Notes: generated from the sequence alone by a model not told the origin. 64,000 bases of DNA from Clostridia bacterium (GCA_910575625.1 CAJTFD010000008.1:1-64000), one strand, 5' to 3'; numbered from the stretch's first letter, positions 37,820-46,316 are shown. A program made the numbers and translations.

Positions 37820-38003
37820 CATCATTTTCCAAGGTCTATCCATTTGGCTTTAAGTTGGATGATCCACATTCGATACAAGAGGTCCGGATCCGGCAGGGAC
37901 ACGTGCAGAAAAAAATATGTAGATCCGTGCAAGGATCCGTGGCATTGGATCGTATTATATATGTAGGATGAAAAAGAGGATCATGAGAAAGGGGGGATCA
38001 TGG

Positions 38004-38291
38004 ATGAAGATCGCAGGGCAATGGAAAAAGACAGCGGCGGCGATGATGGCAGCGGTCATGCTCACAGGCAGTCTTACCGCGCCGGTGATGGCGCATGGAC
38101 ATGGCGGTTGCCATGGCGGCGGGTATAGCAGTGGATACAGCAACGGTCACCATACGGGTGTTTATTGTGTCTACCATGATACAACGCACGCGAGCAAGAG
38201 CAGCTGTAAAAGATACTGCAAAAAGCATAAGACGATCCATAGAAATGGAAAGCGGCATGCAGTGAGACACCATGCAGTGCATTATAATTGA
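38004..38291 (+). CDS. Small secreted His/Gly/Cys-rich protein
   Basis: A 95-residue protein with a clear signal peptide: basic WKK, hydrophobic AAAMMAAVMLTGSLT, cleavage after PVMA. The mature part starts HGHGGCHGGGYSSGYSNGHH and is rich in His, Gly and Tyr; its second half has VYHDTTHASKSSCKRYCKKH and many basic residues, resembling a small Cys/His metal-binding module. Metal (zinc, copper) binding at the surface is plausible. The ATG at 38004 has AAGGGGGG eight bases upstream; an in-frame ATG at 37968 would give a longer, less typical signal peptide. Not assigned to a family. Confidence 0.6.
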   Translation: MKIAGQWKKTAAAMMAAVMLTGSLTAPVMAHGHGGCHGGGYSSGYSNGHHTGVYCVYHDTTHASKSSCKRYCKKHKTIHRNGKRHAVRHHAVHYN

Positions 38292-38302
38292 GAGTAGAGA
38301 AA

Positions 38303-38333
38303 GAGGGCGTCGGAGTTCAATCCTGACGCCCTC
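38303..38333 (+). terminator. Terminator of the His-rich protein gene
   Basis: GAGGGCGTC (38303-38311) pairs perfectly with GACGCCCTC (38325-38333). The T-run is weak (AATTAAG). Confidence 0.6.
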
Positions 38334-38357
38334 AATTAAGATATTGTGCAGATACTA

Positions 38358-38386
38358 TTGACTTACTGCGTAAAATATCCTATGAT
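38358..38386 (+). promoter_or_regulatory. Promoter of the Uma2-family gene
   Basis: TTGACT (38358-38363), 17-bp spacer, TATGAT (38381-38386), about 50 bases before the start codon. Confidence 0.6.
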
Positions 38387-38438
38387 CAGGAGGATCACAT
38401 ATCAACAGATATTTAAGCTATAGCGCAGAGGTGGAAAA

Positions 38439-39005
38439 ATGAACGGAAATTTAGCGTATCAAGATGCGCCCTGGGACGAGCTGATAAACGGGGAGACCGT
38501 TCTGATGTCCCCGCGGCCCTCCGTACAACATAACTGGATCGCGGGGAATATCTTCGTCGCCTTCAGCAATCATCTGAAAGGGAAAAAGTGTATACCTTTT
38601 GGTGACGGGACCGATGTATACTTGACGGAGGATGACAGGGTGATCCCGGATGTGATGATCATCTGCAGGACGGATATCATCAAACGAAATGGGATCCACG
38701 GTGCACCGGATCTGGTCGTGGAAGTGCTCTCCCCCGGCACAGCCAAGAAAGACCGGGGATACAAAAAAGATTTATATGAAAGGACAGGTGTTCGGGAATA
38801 CTGGATCGTTGGACCAGAGGCGCGGTCCATAGAAGTCTATCTCCTCACAGACGGAAAATACGTATTGGACGAGGTATACAGTGCCCCGCCGGAGGATACA
38901 GATCTGACTGAGGAGGAGAGAGAGCAGCATAAAAAAGAAATAAAGATATCCCTCTGCGACGGTTTTTCCATATCGCTGGATGAGATCTTCAGTCGTTTAC
39001 CATGA
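38439..39005 (+). CDS. Uma2 family (DUF820) endonuclease-like protein
   Basis: A 188-residue protein of the Uma2/DUF820 family, a PD-(D/E)xK nuclease-like fold. The core is visible: a GD..DVYLTEDDRVIPDVMII strand with the conserved PDV aspartate, followed by APDLVVEVLSPGTAKKDRGYKKDLYE with the E-x-K-like pair, then VREYWIVGPEARSIEVY. Such proteins are very common in cyanobacteria and some Firmicutes; no confirmed role. The gene stands alone between a terminator and the anti-sigma factor, with GAGGTGG before its ATG. Confidence 0.82.
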   Translation: MNGNLAYQDAPWDELINGETVLMSPRPSVQHNWIAGNIFVAFSNHLKGKKCIPFGDGTDVYLTEDDRVIPDVMIICRTDIIKRNGIHGAPDLVVEVLSPGTAKKDRGYKKDLYERTGVREYWIVGPEARSIEVYLLTDGKYVLDEVYSAPPEDTDLTEEEREQHKKEIKISLCDGFSISLDEIFSRLP

Positions 39006-39123
39006 AAGTCCCGGCAAGCGGCAGAGCGGATGGCCATGCTTGTATGGACATGTCCATTTATTTTGAGATCTCCGGAAAGGAAAGGGATGGGAGGACGAGA
39101 TATTGTCTTCCCATCCCTTTTCT

Positions 39124-40044
39124 TTATCCATGGTGTCCATGGTAGCGGTGACGATATCGTTTATGGTGTCCTGGAGCTTCGTTCTCATAATCCGTTTCGT
39201 CCTCATAGTCCGTTTCGTCTTCATGATCCGTTTCGTCCTCATAGTCCGTTTCGTCTTCATGATCCGTCTCGTCCTCATAGTCCGTTTCGTCTTCATGATC
39301 CGTCTCGTCTTCATAGTCCGTTTCGTTCTCGTATTCCATCTCGTATCCGTCTTCGCTTTCATCCCTGGATCCGTCTCCACGCTGATACTGCCAGATCAGC
39401 TGATGGATCTCGGCCATGCTCATATCCCGGCACTGGTCGACGGTCACTGTATCGTCATACTGGAGCAGCTGCAGATAGGCCGAATATTTGCCCAGGGAAA
39501 GTCCGTTGTCGTGGGCCTGGGAGACCATCTCCATATCCGTGTGGGCACTGTGGCAGTTTTGGCCCATATACCTGGAGGTATCCAACAGCTCTGATTCCAA
39601 CAGCTCTTCCCGGTCTTTATCCGCAGCCACTGTAAAAACAAGATCTGAGTTCTCTGCCAGGTACGGACCCATGGCGCTGCTGCTCAGGATGTTTTTGACC
39701 GCCTCCGTATATCTGCTGCCAATCAGCGACAGACCGTCCAGGATCTCGGCGCCCTCCGTGTTGTAGGCGTATACGGACACGACCCTGTCCAGGGAGTTTA
39801 AAGCCAGTTCCATTGAGGGGTTCACATCAATGCTCACATAGGCCACTGGCGTGCGGATCCATGTATATCCCCAAAGTGCGATCACGAGAAAGAGGGCCAG
39901 GAAAGAGGGGATGAGTATCAGGATCGTCTTGCGGCGGGCTTTTCTCCTGCGTTTTAGGGCCAGAGACCATTTGGTGGCGTTTTTTAACCGGGTGTCTGCG
40001 TGGATATTGTCAAAAGCCTGCTGTATCTTATCATTCAATCCCAT
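39124..40044 (-). CDS. RsgI-like membrane anti-sigma factor with acidic repeats
   Basis: A 306-residue protein. Residues 1-40 are cytoplasmic and basic and should hold the sigma factor. A membrane helix (about 41-60) is followed by the RsgI-type middle domain AYVSIDVNPSMELALNSLDRVVSVYAYNTEG (quoted in parts: YVSIDVNPSMEL and VYAYNTEG). RsgI proteins self-cleave at the Asn-Pro of this motif, here N75-P76, before regulated proteolysis. The C-terminal 70 residues are an acidic hexapeptide repeat ending in a His/Arg tail. The ATG overlaps the sigma-factor stop by 14 bases; TTG 40038, with GGAGG eight bases upstream, is an equally good start. Confidence 0.75.
   Translation of the reverse strand: MGLNDKIQQAFDNIHADTRLKNATKWSLALKRRRKARRKTILILIPSFLALFLVIALWGYTWIRTPVAYVSIDVNPSMELALNSLDRVVSVYAYNTEGAEILDGLSLIGSRYTEAVKNILSSSAMGPYLAENSDLVFTVAADKDREELLESELLDTSRYMGQNCHSAHTDMEMVSQAHDNGLSLGKYSAYLQLLQYDDTVTVDQCRDMSMAEIHQLIWQYQRGDGSRDESEDGYEMEYENETDYEDETDHEDETDYEDETDHEDETDYEDETDHEDETDYEDETDYENEAPGHHKRYRHRYHGHHG
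39179..39336 (-). repeat. Tandem 18/36-bp coding repeat in the anti-sigma gene
   Basis: Eight or nine copies of an 18-bp unit, alternating to give a 36-bp period, encode ETDYED and ETDHED. Copies differ mainly at single silent or Tyr/His positions. Such arrays change copy number by slippage. It is coding, not a CRISPR array: there are no unique spacers. Confidence 0.9.
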
Positions 40045-40513
40045 CACCTCCCAGTTTCTCTTTTAAAAGTTTCCGCCCCCTGGACAGGAGGGAATAGACT
40101 GTGTTTTCTTTTTTACCCAGGATCCGTCCGATCTCGGATGCGGTGTAGCCCTCATAGTAATGCAGGTAAATGGGGTCTTTATACCGGACCGGCAGGGAGA
40201 GGACGGCTTCCAGGACGTCTCTGTGATCCTCCGGGGTTGTGGCTGCGATCTCTTCCAGATGTTCCAGAGGGATGGTGTTGCGCCGGAAAAAACTCTTCAG
40301 ATGGTCTTTGCAGGCGTTGATGGCCACACGGATCAACCATGCCTTTTCATGCTCTTCGTCGAAAAAAGGGGCATCATGCAGCATATATTTTAAGAATACG
40401 TTCTGAAATACATCCTCAGTGTCGGTGGGGTTTTTCAGATGATAAAAGCAGATACGCTTTACCATATCGGCGTATTTCTCAATGGCATCGTTTACTTTTT
40501 CTTCGCTCAACAT
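40031..40513 (-). CDS. Sigma-70 family (ECF-type) RNA polymerase sigma factor
   Basis: A 160-residue two-domain sigma factor. Region 2 includes YADMVKRICFYHLKNPTDTEDVFQNVF and AWLIRVAINACKD; region 4 includes LPVRYKDPIYLHYYEGYTASEIG with the DNA-reading helix KENTVYSLLSRGRKLL. It is coupled to the downstream anti-sigma gene, so the pair forms an envelope-sensing unit. The ATG at 40513 follows GGAGGTGAC by about seven bases; the upstream in-frame ATG is less likely. Its targets are unknown. Confidence 0.9.
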   Translation of the reverse strand: MLSEEKVNDAIEKYADMVKRICFYHLKNPTDTEDVFQNVFLKYMLHDAPFFDEEHEKAWLIRVAINACKDHLKSFFRRNTIPLEHLEEIAATTPEDHRDVLEAVLSLPVRYKDPIYLHYYEGYTASEIGRILGKKENTVYSLLSRGRKLLKEKLGGDGIE

Positions 40514-40808
40514 CTGCCTGTCACCTCCCGCGGACAAAGATATCTTCTATATATTATAACGCATACGGTGGTGTTTGGGTATAGTGATCTGAGGTGTTTT
40601 GGTTTTTTATACGGCTGTTTTTGATAGTGCTGTGGGCTAAAAACCTTATTGCGGGGAGGATCAGCTGCAAACTGTGGCGTGCGGTTGACATAAAATTTTC
40701 GAGGCATGTTCTAAAGATGGGATAGCGGATCTCTTATTTTAGGGCGGCGGATCTAAGGCTGATCATAGAGTGGATGAGATGACAGGGCGGTATCGCGTGT
40801 TGGACTGG

Positions 40809-40894
40809 CTGTCTATAGAAGTATCTGGAGACTCATCAAGATAGTATGACTGGAACATAATGTTTACGATTTCGCGGATTACCATAATCTGCGA
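40809..40894 (+). repeat. Left 86-bp inverted repeat
   Basis: Starts CTGTCTATAGAAG and ends CCATAATCTGCGA. It is identical at all 86 positions to the reverse complement of 41344-41429. Confidence 0.95.
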
Positions 40895-40944
40895 TACAGT
40901 TTTCTGTGCGATAAAACGGTATCTTTAACTGTTCTTGACCAATA

Positions 40945-40973
40945 TTGGCTTAATCCATGTAAATTATTATACT
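40945..40973 (+). promoter_or_regulatory. Promoter inside the inverted-repeat segment
   Basis: TTGGCT at 40945-40950, 17-bp spacer, TATACT at 40968-40973. In the present orientation it points to the helicase and polysaccharide genes, with a leader of about 475 nt. Confidence 0.5.
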
Positions 40974-41343
40974 TTCAACAGTGGTATTTGTCAATTACCA
41001 AAAAAATGCAGTGTATTTTTATGCAGATCTTGCTTATATACAGTTGATCTGGATTTATAAGGGGTCAGGAAAGTGGTCAGAAGAGATGAGATATGTCAAG
41101 ACGTGGAAAGGACGGCGATATACCGTTTTTTGATCGGATCTTGGATTTTATCCGTTTATAAAATATCATTTTCTATGTGTCAGATCAGATTCTCGATCAT
41201 GCGGTTTTGCAATATTATTTTCCCGCAATACGATACCCATATTTTAAGCGCATACATATGAGATCATCAGCGGCTATTCATGGTCGATCTGTGGGTCAAA
41301 AATATATATAAAATCCCATATTTACAAGGATATCCACCTTTTT

Positions 41344-41429
41344 TCGCAGATTATGGTAATCCGCGAAATCGTAAACATTATGTTCCAGTCATACTATCTT
41401 GATGAGTCTCCAGATACTTCTATAGACAG
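41344..41429 (-). repeat. Right 86-bp inverted repeat
   Basis: Inverted copy of 40809-40894. Its last base is also the first base of the codon with which the helicase homology begins. Confidence 0.95.
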
Positions 41430-41455
41430 AGCATAATCAGAGTGCCTATCTATCA

Positions 41456-43675
41456 GTGAAGGCTATGCTTTCCAGCAAGGGGAAGGCGGCCGTGATCCAT
41501 CCCACCGGGACGGGCAAATCTTTTATCGGTTTTAAGTTATGTGAGGAGCACCCGGATAAAAAGATATGCTGGCTGTCTCCGTCTAAATATATATTTGCCA
41601 CCCAGCTTGAGAATCTTGCGAACGCCAGTGAGGGATATCGGCCGGAGAATGTGGAGTTTATCACCTATGCGCGGCTCATGAACATGACCGACATGGAGAT
41701 GCGGAAGATCGAGCCGGACTATATGATCCTTGACGAGTTCCACCGGTGCGGGGCATTGGCCTGGGGGCAGGGGGTGGGGAGACTCCTCGATATGTATGAG
41801 GGTGTGCCCCTCTTAGGGCTTTCAGCTACGGCGGTCCGTTATCTGGATAACCAGAGGGATATGTCGGACGAACTGTTTGACGGGCACATTGCCAGCACGA
41901 TGACCTTGGGCGAGGCCATCGTGCGAGGGATCTTAGATCCGCCCAAATATGTCCAGTCCGTCTATTCCTACATGGATGATCTGGAAAGATACGGTGAGAA
42001 GGTCCGCCGTATCAAGGATCAAAAGCGCAGGGAGCAGGCGGAGGATCATCTGGAGAAGTTAAAGAGGGCTTTGGATAAAGCGGAAGGGCTGGATGTGCTC
42101 TTTGACAGGCACATGACGGAGCGGTGCGGCAAATATATCGTCTTCTGCGCGAATCATGGAGCTATGCTGGAAGCGATCGGGAAGGTGGGAGAGTGGTTCC
42201 ATCTGGTCGATGAGGAGCCTCATATCTATTCCCTGTATACGGAAGACCCTGCCGCCAGCGAGTCTTTTCAGAGATTCAAAGAAGATGGGGATGCAGGTCA
42301 TCTGAAGCTGCTCTTTTGTATCGATGCCCTGAATGAGGGCGTACATGTGGAAAATGTATCCGGGGTCATACTCCTGCGTCCCACCGTGTCCCCGGTCATC
42401 TACAAACAGCAGATAGGGAGGGCTCTGTCCGCATCCAGGCAGACAAGGCCGGTGATCTTTGATGTGGTGAATAATATCGAGAATCTCTACAGCATCGATG
42501 CCGTCAAGAAAGAGATGGAGGATGCCCTTATATTTATGAGGGGCAGCGGTTCGGAAAGCGAGATCGCCAATGAGACCTTCGAGGTGACGGGCGAGCTGAA
42601 AGACTGTCTGCGGCTTTTCAAGGCCATGGAGGGGACCCTGACTGTTTCCTGGGATACGATGTATCGGGAGGCCGAGAGATATTATGAGGAACACGGCGAT
42701 CTTCTCCCCCTTTTGGCTTATGAGACGGATACGGGATATGCCCTCGGGAGATGGATCTCCACCCAGCGGACGAACCGTCGGCGGAAGGATCCGTCTATGA
42801 CCGAGGAGCGGATAGAAGCCCTGGATAAGATCGGGATGGACTGGGATACGGCGCAGGATCGGACCTGGAATACCTTTTATAAAGCGGCTGCAGAGTATTA
42901 CAAAGAGCATGGGGATCTGGATATCCCGGCCCAATATGTGACAGAGGACGGCGTAAAGCTGGGACGTCTGTACCGCGGGATCCGGAAGAAATATGCGGAA
43001 GGGAAGCTCTCGGAGGAGAGGATCGCGCAGCTGGAAGGGATCGGCATCGAGTGGGATCCTGTGCTGGTACGCAAATGGATGCGGTATTATGAGCTTGCTG
43101 CAGAGTATTACGAAAAACATGGGGATCTGAATATCCCATATGATCATGTGGCCGATGGCCAGAAGGTGGGTATATGGATCTCGTCCCAGAGGGAGAGTTA
43201 TGGCGTAGGCAGGCTTTCAGAAGAGCAGGTCAGGCTCCTTGAGGGCATCGGCATGAGCTGGGACCGGTTCGAGAGCAAATGGGAGCGGGGCTTCCAGTAT
43301 TGCCAGCGTTATGTCAGCGGATATGGGGACATCAACTGTGTCCCGGAGGATTTTCAGATCGATGGTTTCAAGCTGATCGTCTGGCTCCGTACGCAGAGGT
43401 ATCGGAAGCGGATCGGGAAGCTGTCCCAGGAGCGGATCGAGAGGCTGGAATCCATCGGATTGAAATGGGATAAGAACCAGGCCTTTTGGGAAAAGGGGTA
43501 TGCCCATGCCATGGAATATGTGAAAGAACATGGGAGTATCCGGATGCCGGTGGGGTATATCTGCGAGGATGGCTTCAAGCTGAAAGGGTGGCTGAATAAT
43601 CAGCGCACGAGGATGAAGGGCGGGAAACTTTCCAAGGAGCAGGTGGAGAAACTGAGAGGGATCGGGGTTGTGTGA
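41456..43675 (+). CDS. DEAD/DEAH-type helicase with five helicase-associated (HA) repeats
   Basis: A 739-residue superfamily 2 helicase. Walker A is HPTGTGKSF, the DEAD-like box is ILDEFHRCGA, motif III is LGLSATA and motif VI is QIGRALSAS. From about residue 395 there are five helicase-associated repeats of some 66 residues, each starting W..x..YY..HGD (for example WNTFYKAAAEYYKEHGD). Only a GTG (41456) or ATG (41465) can start it, with no ribosome site. The in-frame codons 41429-41455 read EHNQSAYLS, which looks like the family N-terminus, but no start codon precedes them before a TAG in the inverted repeat. First gene of the polysaccharide locus; function unknown. Confidence 0.8.
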   Translation: MKAMLSSKGKAAVIHPTGTGKSFIGFKLCEEHPDKKICWLSPSKYIFATQLENLANASEGYRPENVEFITYARLMNMTDMEMRKIEPDYMILDEFHRCGALAWGQGVGRLLDMYEGVPLLGLSATAVRYLDNQRDMSDELFDGHIASTMTLGEAIVRGILDPPKYVQSVYSYMDDLERYGEKVRRIKDQKRREQAEDHLEKLKRALDKAEGLDVLFDRHMTERCGKYIVFCANHGAMLEAIGKVGEWFHLVDEEPHIYSLYTEDPAASESFQRFKEDGDAGHLKLLFCIDALNEGVHVENVSGVILLRPTVSPVIYKQQIGRALSASRQTRPVIFDVVNNIENLYSIDAVKKEMEDALIFMRGSGSESEIANETFEVTGELKDCLRLFKAMEGTLTVSWDTMYREAERYYEEHGDLLPLLAYETDTGYALGRWISTQRTNRRRKDPSMTEERIEALDKIGMDWDTAQDRTWNTFYKAAAEYYKEHGDLDIPAQYVTEDGVKLGRLYRGIRKKYAEGKLSEERIAQLEGIGIEWDPVLVRKWMRYYELAAEYYEKHGDLNIPYDHVADGQKVGIWISSQRESYGVGRLSEEQVRLLEGIGMSWDRFESKWERGFQYCQRYVSGYGDINCVPEDFQIDGFKLIVWLRTQRYRKRIGKLSQERIERLESIGLKWDKNQAFWEKGYAHAMEYVKEHGSIRMPVGYICEDGFKLKGWLNNQRTRMKGGKLSKEQVEKLRGIGVV

Positions 43676-43686
43676 GGAAGATGACA

Positions 43687-44991
43687 ATGGATGTTTTTTT
43701 GGCAGATCCGAGATTCAGCGGGATCGAGCCGTTTGAAAATAGATTGTGGCTGTCAAGCCCCACCATGCACGGGGAAGAGATGGCTTTTGTCCAGCATGCC
43801 ATTGAGACCAACTGGGTCAGTACGGTCGGTGAGAATATCAATGAACTGGAGGATATGGTCGCCGGGTATCTTGGCGTGGGGTACGCGGTGGCTCTATCCT
43901 GCGGCACGGCTGCGCTGCATCTGGCTGTCAAGCTGGCTGCGCAGAAGATCTATCCCGGCGGTGTGGAGGGCAATTTCCTTATGGGCAGGAAGGTTTTTTG
44001 CAGCGATATGACCTTCGATGCCTCCGTGAATCCGATCCTTTATGAAGGTGGCACGCCGATCTTCATCGATACGGAGCCGGACACTTGGAATATGGATCCT
44101 GTGGCGTTGGAGAGAGCATTCGAGATGTATCCGGATGTGAAGCTGGTGGTCCTTGTCCACCTCTATGGTGTACCGGCCAAGATGGATGAGATCAAAAAAA
44201 TCTGTGATGACCACGGTGCGCTCATTGTGGAAGACGCCGCAGAGGCATTGGGCGCCGGATACCAAGGCTCCTATGTGAGCGGGAAATGCGGCAGTTTTGG
44301 GTCGGGAAATGTCATCAGCTATAATGGGAATAAGATCACCACGGGCAGTTCGGGCGGGATGTACATAACGGATAATAAGGCTGATGCGGAGAAGATCCGC
44401 AAATGGTCTACACAGAGCCGGGAAGCTGCACCGTGGTATCAGCATGAGGAGCTTGGATATAATTACCGGATGAGCAACATCATCGCAGGGATTGCCCGGG
44501 GGAATATGCTCCATATCGAGGAACATATCGAGCAGAAGCGCAGGATCTATGAGAGATACAGAGAGGGATTGAGAGACCTTCCGGTAGTCGTCAATCCGTT
44601 TGAGGATAAGGCAGCGCCGAATTATTGGCTGAGCTGTCTGATGATCGACCGGGAGGCCATGTGCAGACAGGTGCGTGGGGATAGGGATCATATGTATCAG
44701 TCTGAAGCGGGTAAGTCCTGTCCGCAGGAGATCTTAGATGCACTCAGTTCTTTCAATGCGGAGGGCCGCCCGATCTGGAAACCTATGCATATGCAGCCGC
44801 TTTATAGGATGAGTCCATTTGTAGTCTGTGATGGAGACGGTGGGGCTGGGAGTGATGTGTATAAAAGTGGAGAGGGCTTTGATGTCGGGGCGGATATCTT
44901 TGAACGCGGTTGTTGCCTGCCATCGGATAATAAGATGACTGCAGGACAGCAGGATGTGGTGATCGATATCATCCATCGGTGCTTTGAGTAA
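43687..44991 (+). CDS. DegT/DnrJ/EryC1/StrS-type sugar aminotransferase
   Basis: A 434-residue PLP enzyme. The early motif VSTVGENINELEDMVAGYLGVGYAVAL is family-typical, VEDAAEALGA contains the PLP-ring aspartate, and Lys216 in SYNGNKITTGSSGG should form the Schiff base. Such enzymes aminate 4-keto or 3-keto nucleotide sugars. With the PglC-like transferase and two PglD-like acyltransferases just downstream, a bacillosamine-type diamino sugar or related amino sugar is plausible, but the matching dehydratase is not in the window. ATG 43687 has GAGGAAG eight bases upstream; ATG 43681 is possible. Confidence 0.85.
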   Translation: MDVFLADPRFSGIEPFENRLWLSSPTMHGEEMAFVQHAIETNWVSTVGENINELEDMVAGYLGVGYAVALSCGTAALHLAVKLAAQKIYPGGVEGNFLMGRKVFCSDMTFDASVNPILYEGGTPIFIDTEPDTWNMDPVALERAFEMYPDVKLVVLVHLYGVPAKMDEIKKICDDHGALIVEDAAEALGAGYQGSYVSGKCGSFGSGNVISYNGNKITTGSSGGMYITDNKADAEKIRKWSTQSREAAPWYQHEELGYNYRMSNIIAGIARGNMLHIEEHIEQKRRIYERYREGLRDLPVVVNPFEDKAAPNYWLSCLMIDREAMCRQVRGDRDHMYQSEAGKSCPQEILDALSSFNAEGRPIWKPMHMQPLYRMSPFVVCDGDGGAGSDVYKSGEGFDVGADIFERGCCLPSDNKMTAGQQDVVIDIIHRCFE

Positions 44992-45003
44992 AGGGGCCGG
45001 AGG

Positions 45004-45612
45004 ATGTACGCAAGATATATAAAGCGTTTCTTAGACCTTATATTTTCAATCTCCGCGATCATCGTCCTCTCGCCTTTACTCTTGATCCTCTGCATCGTAG
45101 GATCTGTAAAAATGGGCGGGAATCCCTTCTTTGTCCAGGAACGTCCTGGTTGGCATGAGAAGATATTTACATTGATCAAATTCAGGACAATGGACAACAG
45201 AAAGGATAGCGTTGGGGATCTCCTTCCGGATGCGGTCCGATTGAATCCATATGGCCGTTTCCTCCGGTCAACGTCACTGGATGAGCTGCCGGAACTATTT
45301 AATATCTTAAAGGGGGATATGAGCATCATCGGTCCCAGGCCGCTGCTCGTGAGATACCTTCCGAGATATAGTGAGGAGCAGCGCCATCGGCATGATGTGC
45401 GCCCCGGTCTTACCGGGTATGCGCAGGCGCATGGCCGCAATGCTGTTTCCTGGGAAGAGAAGTTTGAGATGGATGTATGGTATACGAAGCATGTTACGTT
45501 TAAGACGGATGTGGGGATCTTCTTTGCTACGATCAAGTCGGTATTAAAAAGAGAGGGGATCAGTTCAGGGACTTCTGATACGATGGAGGAATTTATGGGG
45601 GATGAGGGATGA
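45004..45612 (+). CDS. Initiating sugar-phosphate transferase (PglC/WcaJ family)
   Basis: A 202-residue monotopic phosphoglycosyl transferase. The N-terminal hydrophobic hairpin (LDLIFSISAIIVLSPLLLILC) is followed by NPFFVQERPG, FTLIKFRTM, the catalytic-type TSLDELPELFNILKGDMS and GPRPLL. It places the first sugar phosphate on undecaprenyl phosphate to begin a repeat unit. Small size indicates the PglC type without extra membrane helices. The next gene overlaps its stop by four bases (ATGA). Confidence 0.9.
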   Translation: MYARYIKRFLDLIFSISAIIVLSPLLLILCIVGSVKMGGNPFFVQERPGWHEKIFTLIKFRTMDNRKDSVGDLLPDAVRLNPYGRFLRSTSLDELPELFNILKGDMSIIGPRPLLVRYLPRYSEEQRHRHDVRPGLTGYAQAHGRNAVSWEEKFEMDVWYTKHVTFKTDVGIFFATIKSVLKREGISSGTSDTMEEFMGDEG

Positions 45613-46259
45613 AGTTGACGATCATAGGTGCATCGGGCCATGGGAGGGTTGTGGCGGATATCGCGGTCTTATGCGGATATGAAGAAGTTGAGTTTTTAGA
45701 TGATGATCCATCCATAAATAATTGTGGCAGATGGCCTGTGGTTGGGGCATCATCTCTTGCACAGAGTGTAGAAAATGATCTATTTATCGCCATAGGGAAT
45801 GCTAAGATCAGAAAAAAGATGATGGAAGGATCATCCGATAAAAAATTTCCCGCCCTTATCCATCCGAAAGCAGTGGTCAGTCCTGAGGCTGCGGTTGGAT
45901 CTGGAACAGTTGTAATGGCCGGAGCAGTTGTGAATCCGGGGGCACGTGTGGGAAAAGGATGTATCATCAATACTTGCGCGTCTGTTGACCACGATTGTAT
46001 GATCGAAGACTTCGTACATGTTTCGGTTGGGGCGCATATAGCGGGCGCTGTGCGGATAGGTGAAAGAACATGGATCGGCGCAGGGGCAACTGTTAGCAAT
46101 AGCATTGCCATTAGTCAGGATTGCGTGATCGGGGCAGGTGCGGTTGTGATAAATGATATTGAGATCAAGGGAGTGTATATAGGGATGCCAGCAAGGATCA
46201 TGGATAAATCTAAAATTTCGTGGGGGGGGGGGGGACTTCTCCGCCCATATAATGTATAA
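45609..46259 (+). CDS. NeuD/PglD-like sugar O/N-acyltransferase, C-terminal G-tract
   Basis: A 216-residue left-handed beta-helix acyltransferase. An N-terminal GASGHGRVVADIA motif binds the nucleotide sugar, hexapeptide repeats start near residue 85, and the catalytic His lies in SVDHDCMIEDFVHVSVGAHIAG. It normally ends soon after IGMPARIM, but here continues through a 13-G tract to a short tail (LLRPYNV). It probably acetylates the amino sugar made by the DegT enzyme. With one G fewer the frame would extend to the start of the next gene. Confidence 0.85.
   Translation: MKLTIIGASGHGRVVADIAVLCGYEEVEFLDDDPSINNCGRWPVVGASSLAQSVENDLFIAIGNAKIRKKMMEGSSDKKFPALIHPKAVVSPEAAVGSGTVVMAGAVVNPGARVGKGCIINTCASVDHDCMIEDFVHVSVGAHIAGAVRIGERTWIGAGATVSNSIAISQDCVIGAGAVVINDIEIKGVYIGMPARIMDKSKISWGGGGLLRPYNV
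46222..46234 (+). repeat. 13-base G homopolymer
   Basis: Thirteen consecutive G residues inside the last codons of the acyltransferase gene. Slippage by one base changes where the frame ends. Confidence 0.9.
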
Positions 46260-46316
46260 TTTCGGACCCTCCAAAGCAGCAGTGCTTTTTCACGGCGAGC
46301 AGCGTAGGAGGGGCGC

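Larger units (their letters stand above)
40809..41429. other. Putative invertible segment bounded by 86-bp inverted repeats
   Basis: A 621-bp block in the 940-bp gap between the sigma factor and the helicase. Its two ends are perfect inverted repeats of 86 bp, and no direct target repeat flanks them. The centre (40895-41343) is AT-rich, with no convincing gene; a 62-codon ORF at 41073-41261 has no recognisable features. It contains a promoter facing the polysaccharide locus. Inversion would turn that promoter away. No recombinase is encoded nearby. The remaining gap, 40514-40808, holds nothing I can identify. Confidence 0.6.

Noticed and set aside
39179..39336. Regular 36-bp repeats resembling a CRISPR array
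   Set aside because: Units are contiguous, encode ETDYED/ETDHED in frame with the anti-sigma gene, and have no unique spacers; no cas genes are near.
41073..41261. 62-codon ORF inside the inverted-repeat segment as a recombinase or toxin
   Set aside because: No ribosome site, no known motif, too short for a recombinase; base composition matches the surrounding non-coding DNA.
40809..41429. Inverted-repeat block as a simple MITE
   Set aside because: Possible but not preferred: no target-site duplication is visible at either edge and the 86-bp arms are perfect. Kept as the main alternative to an invertible segment.
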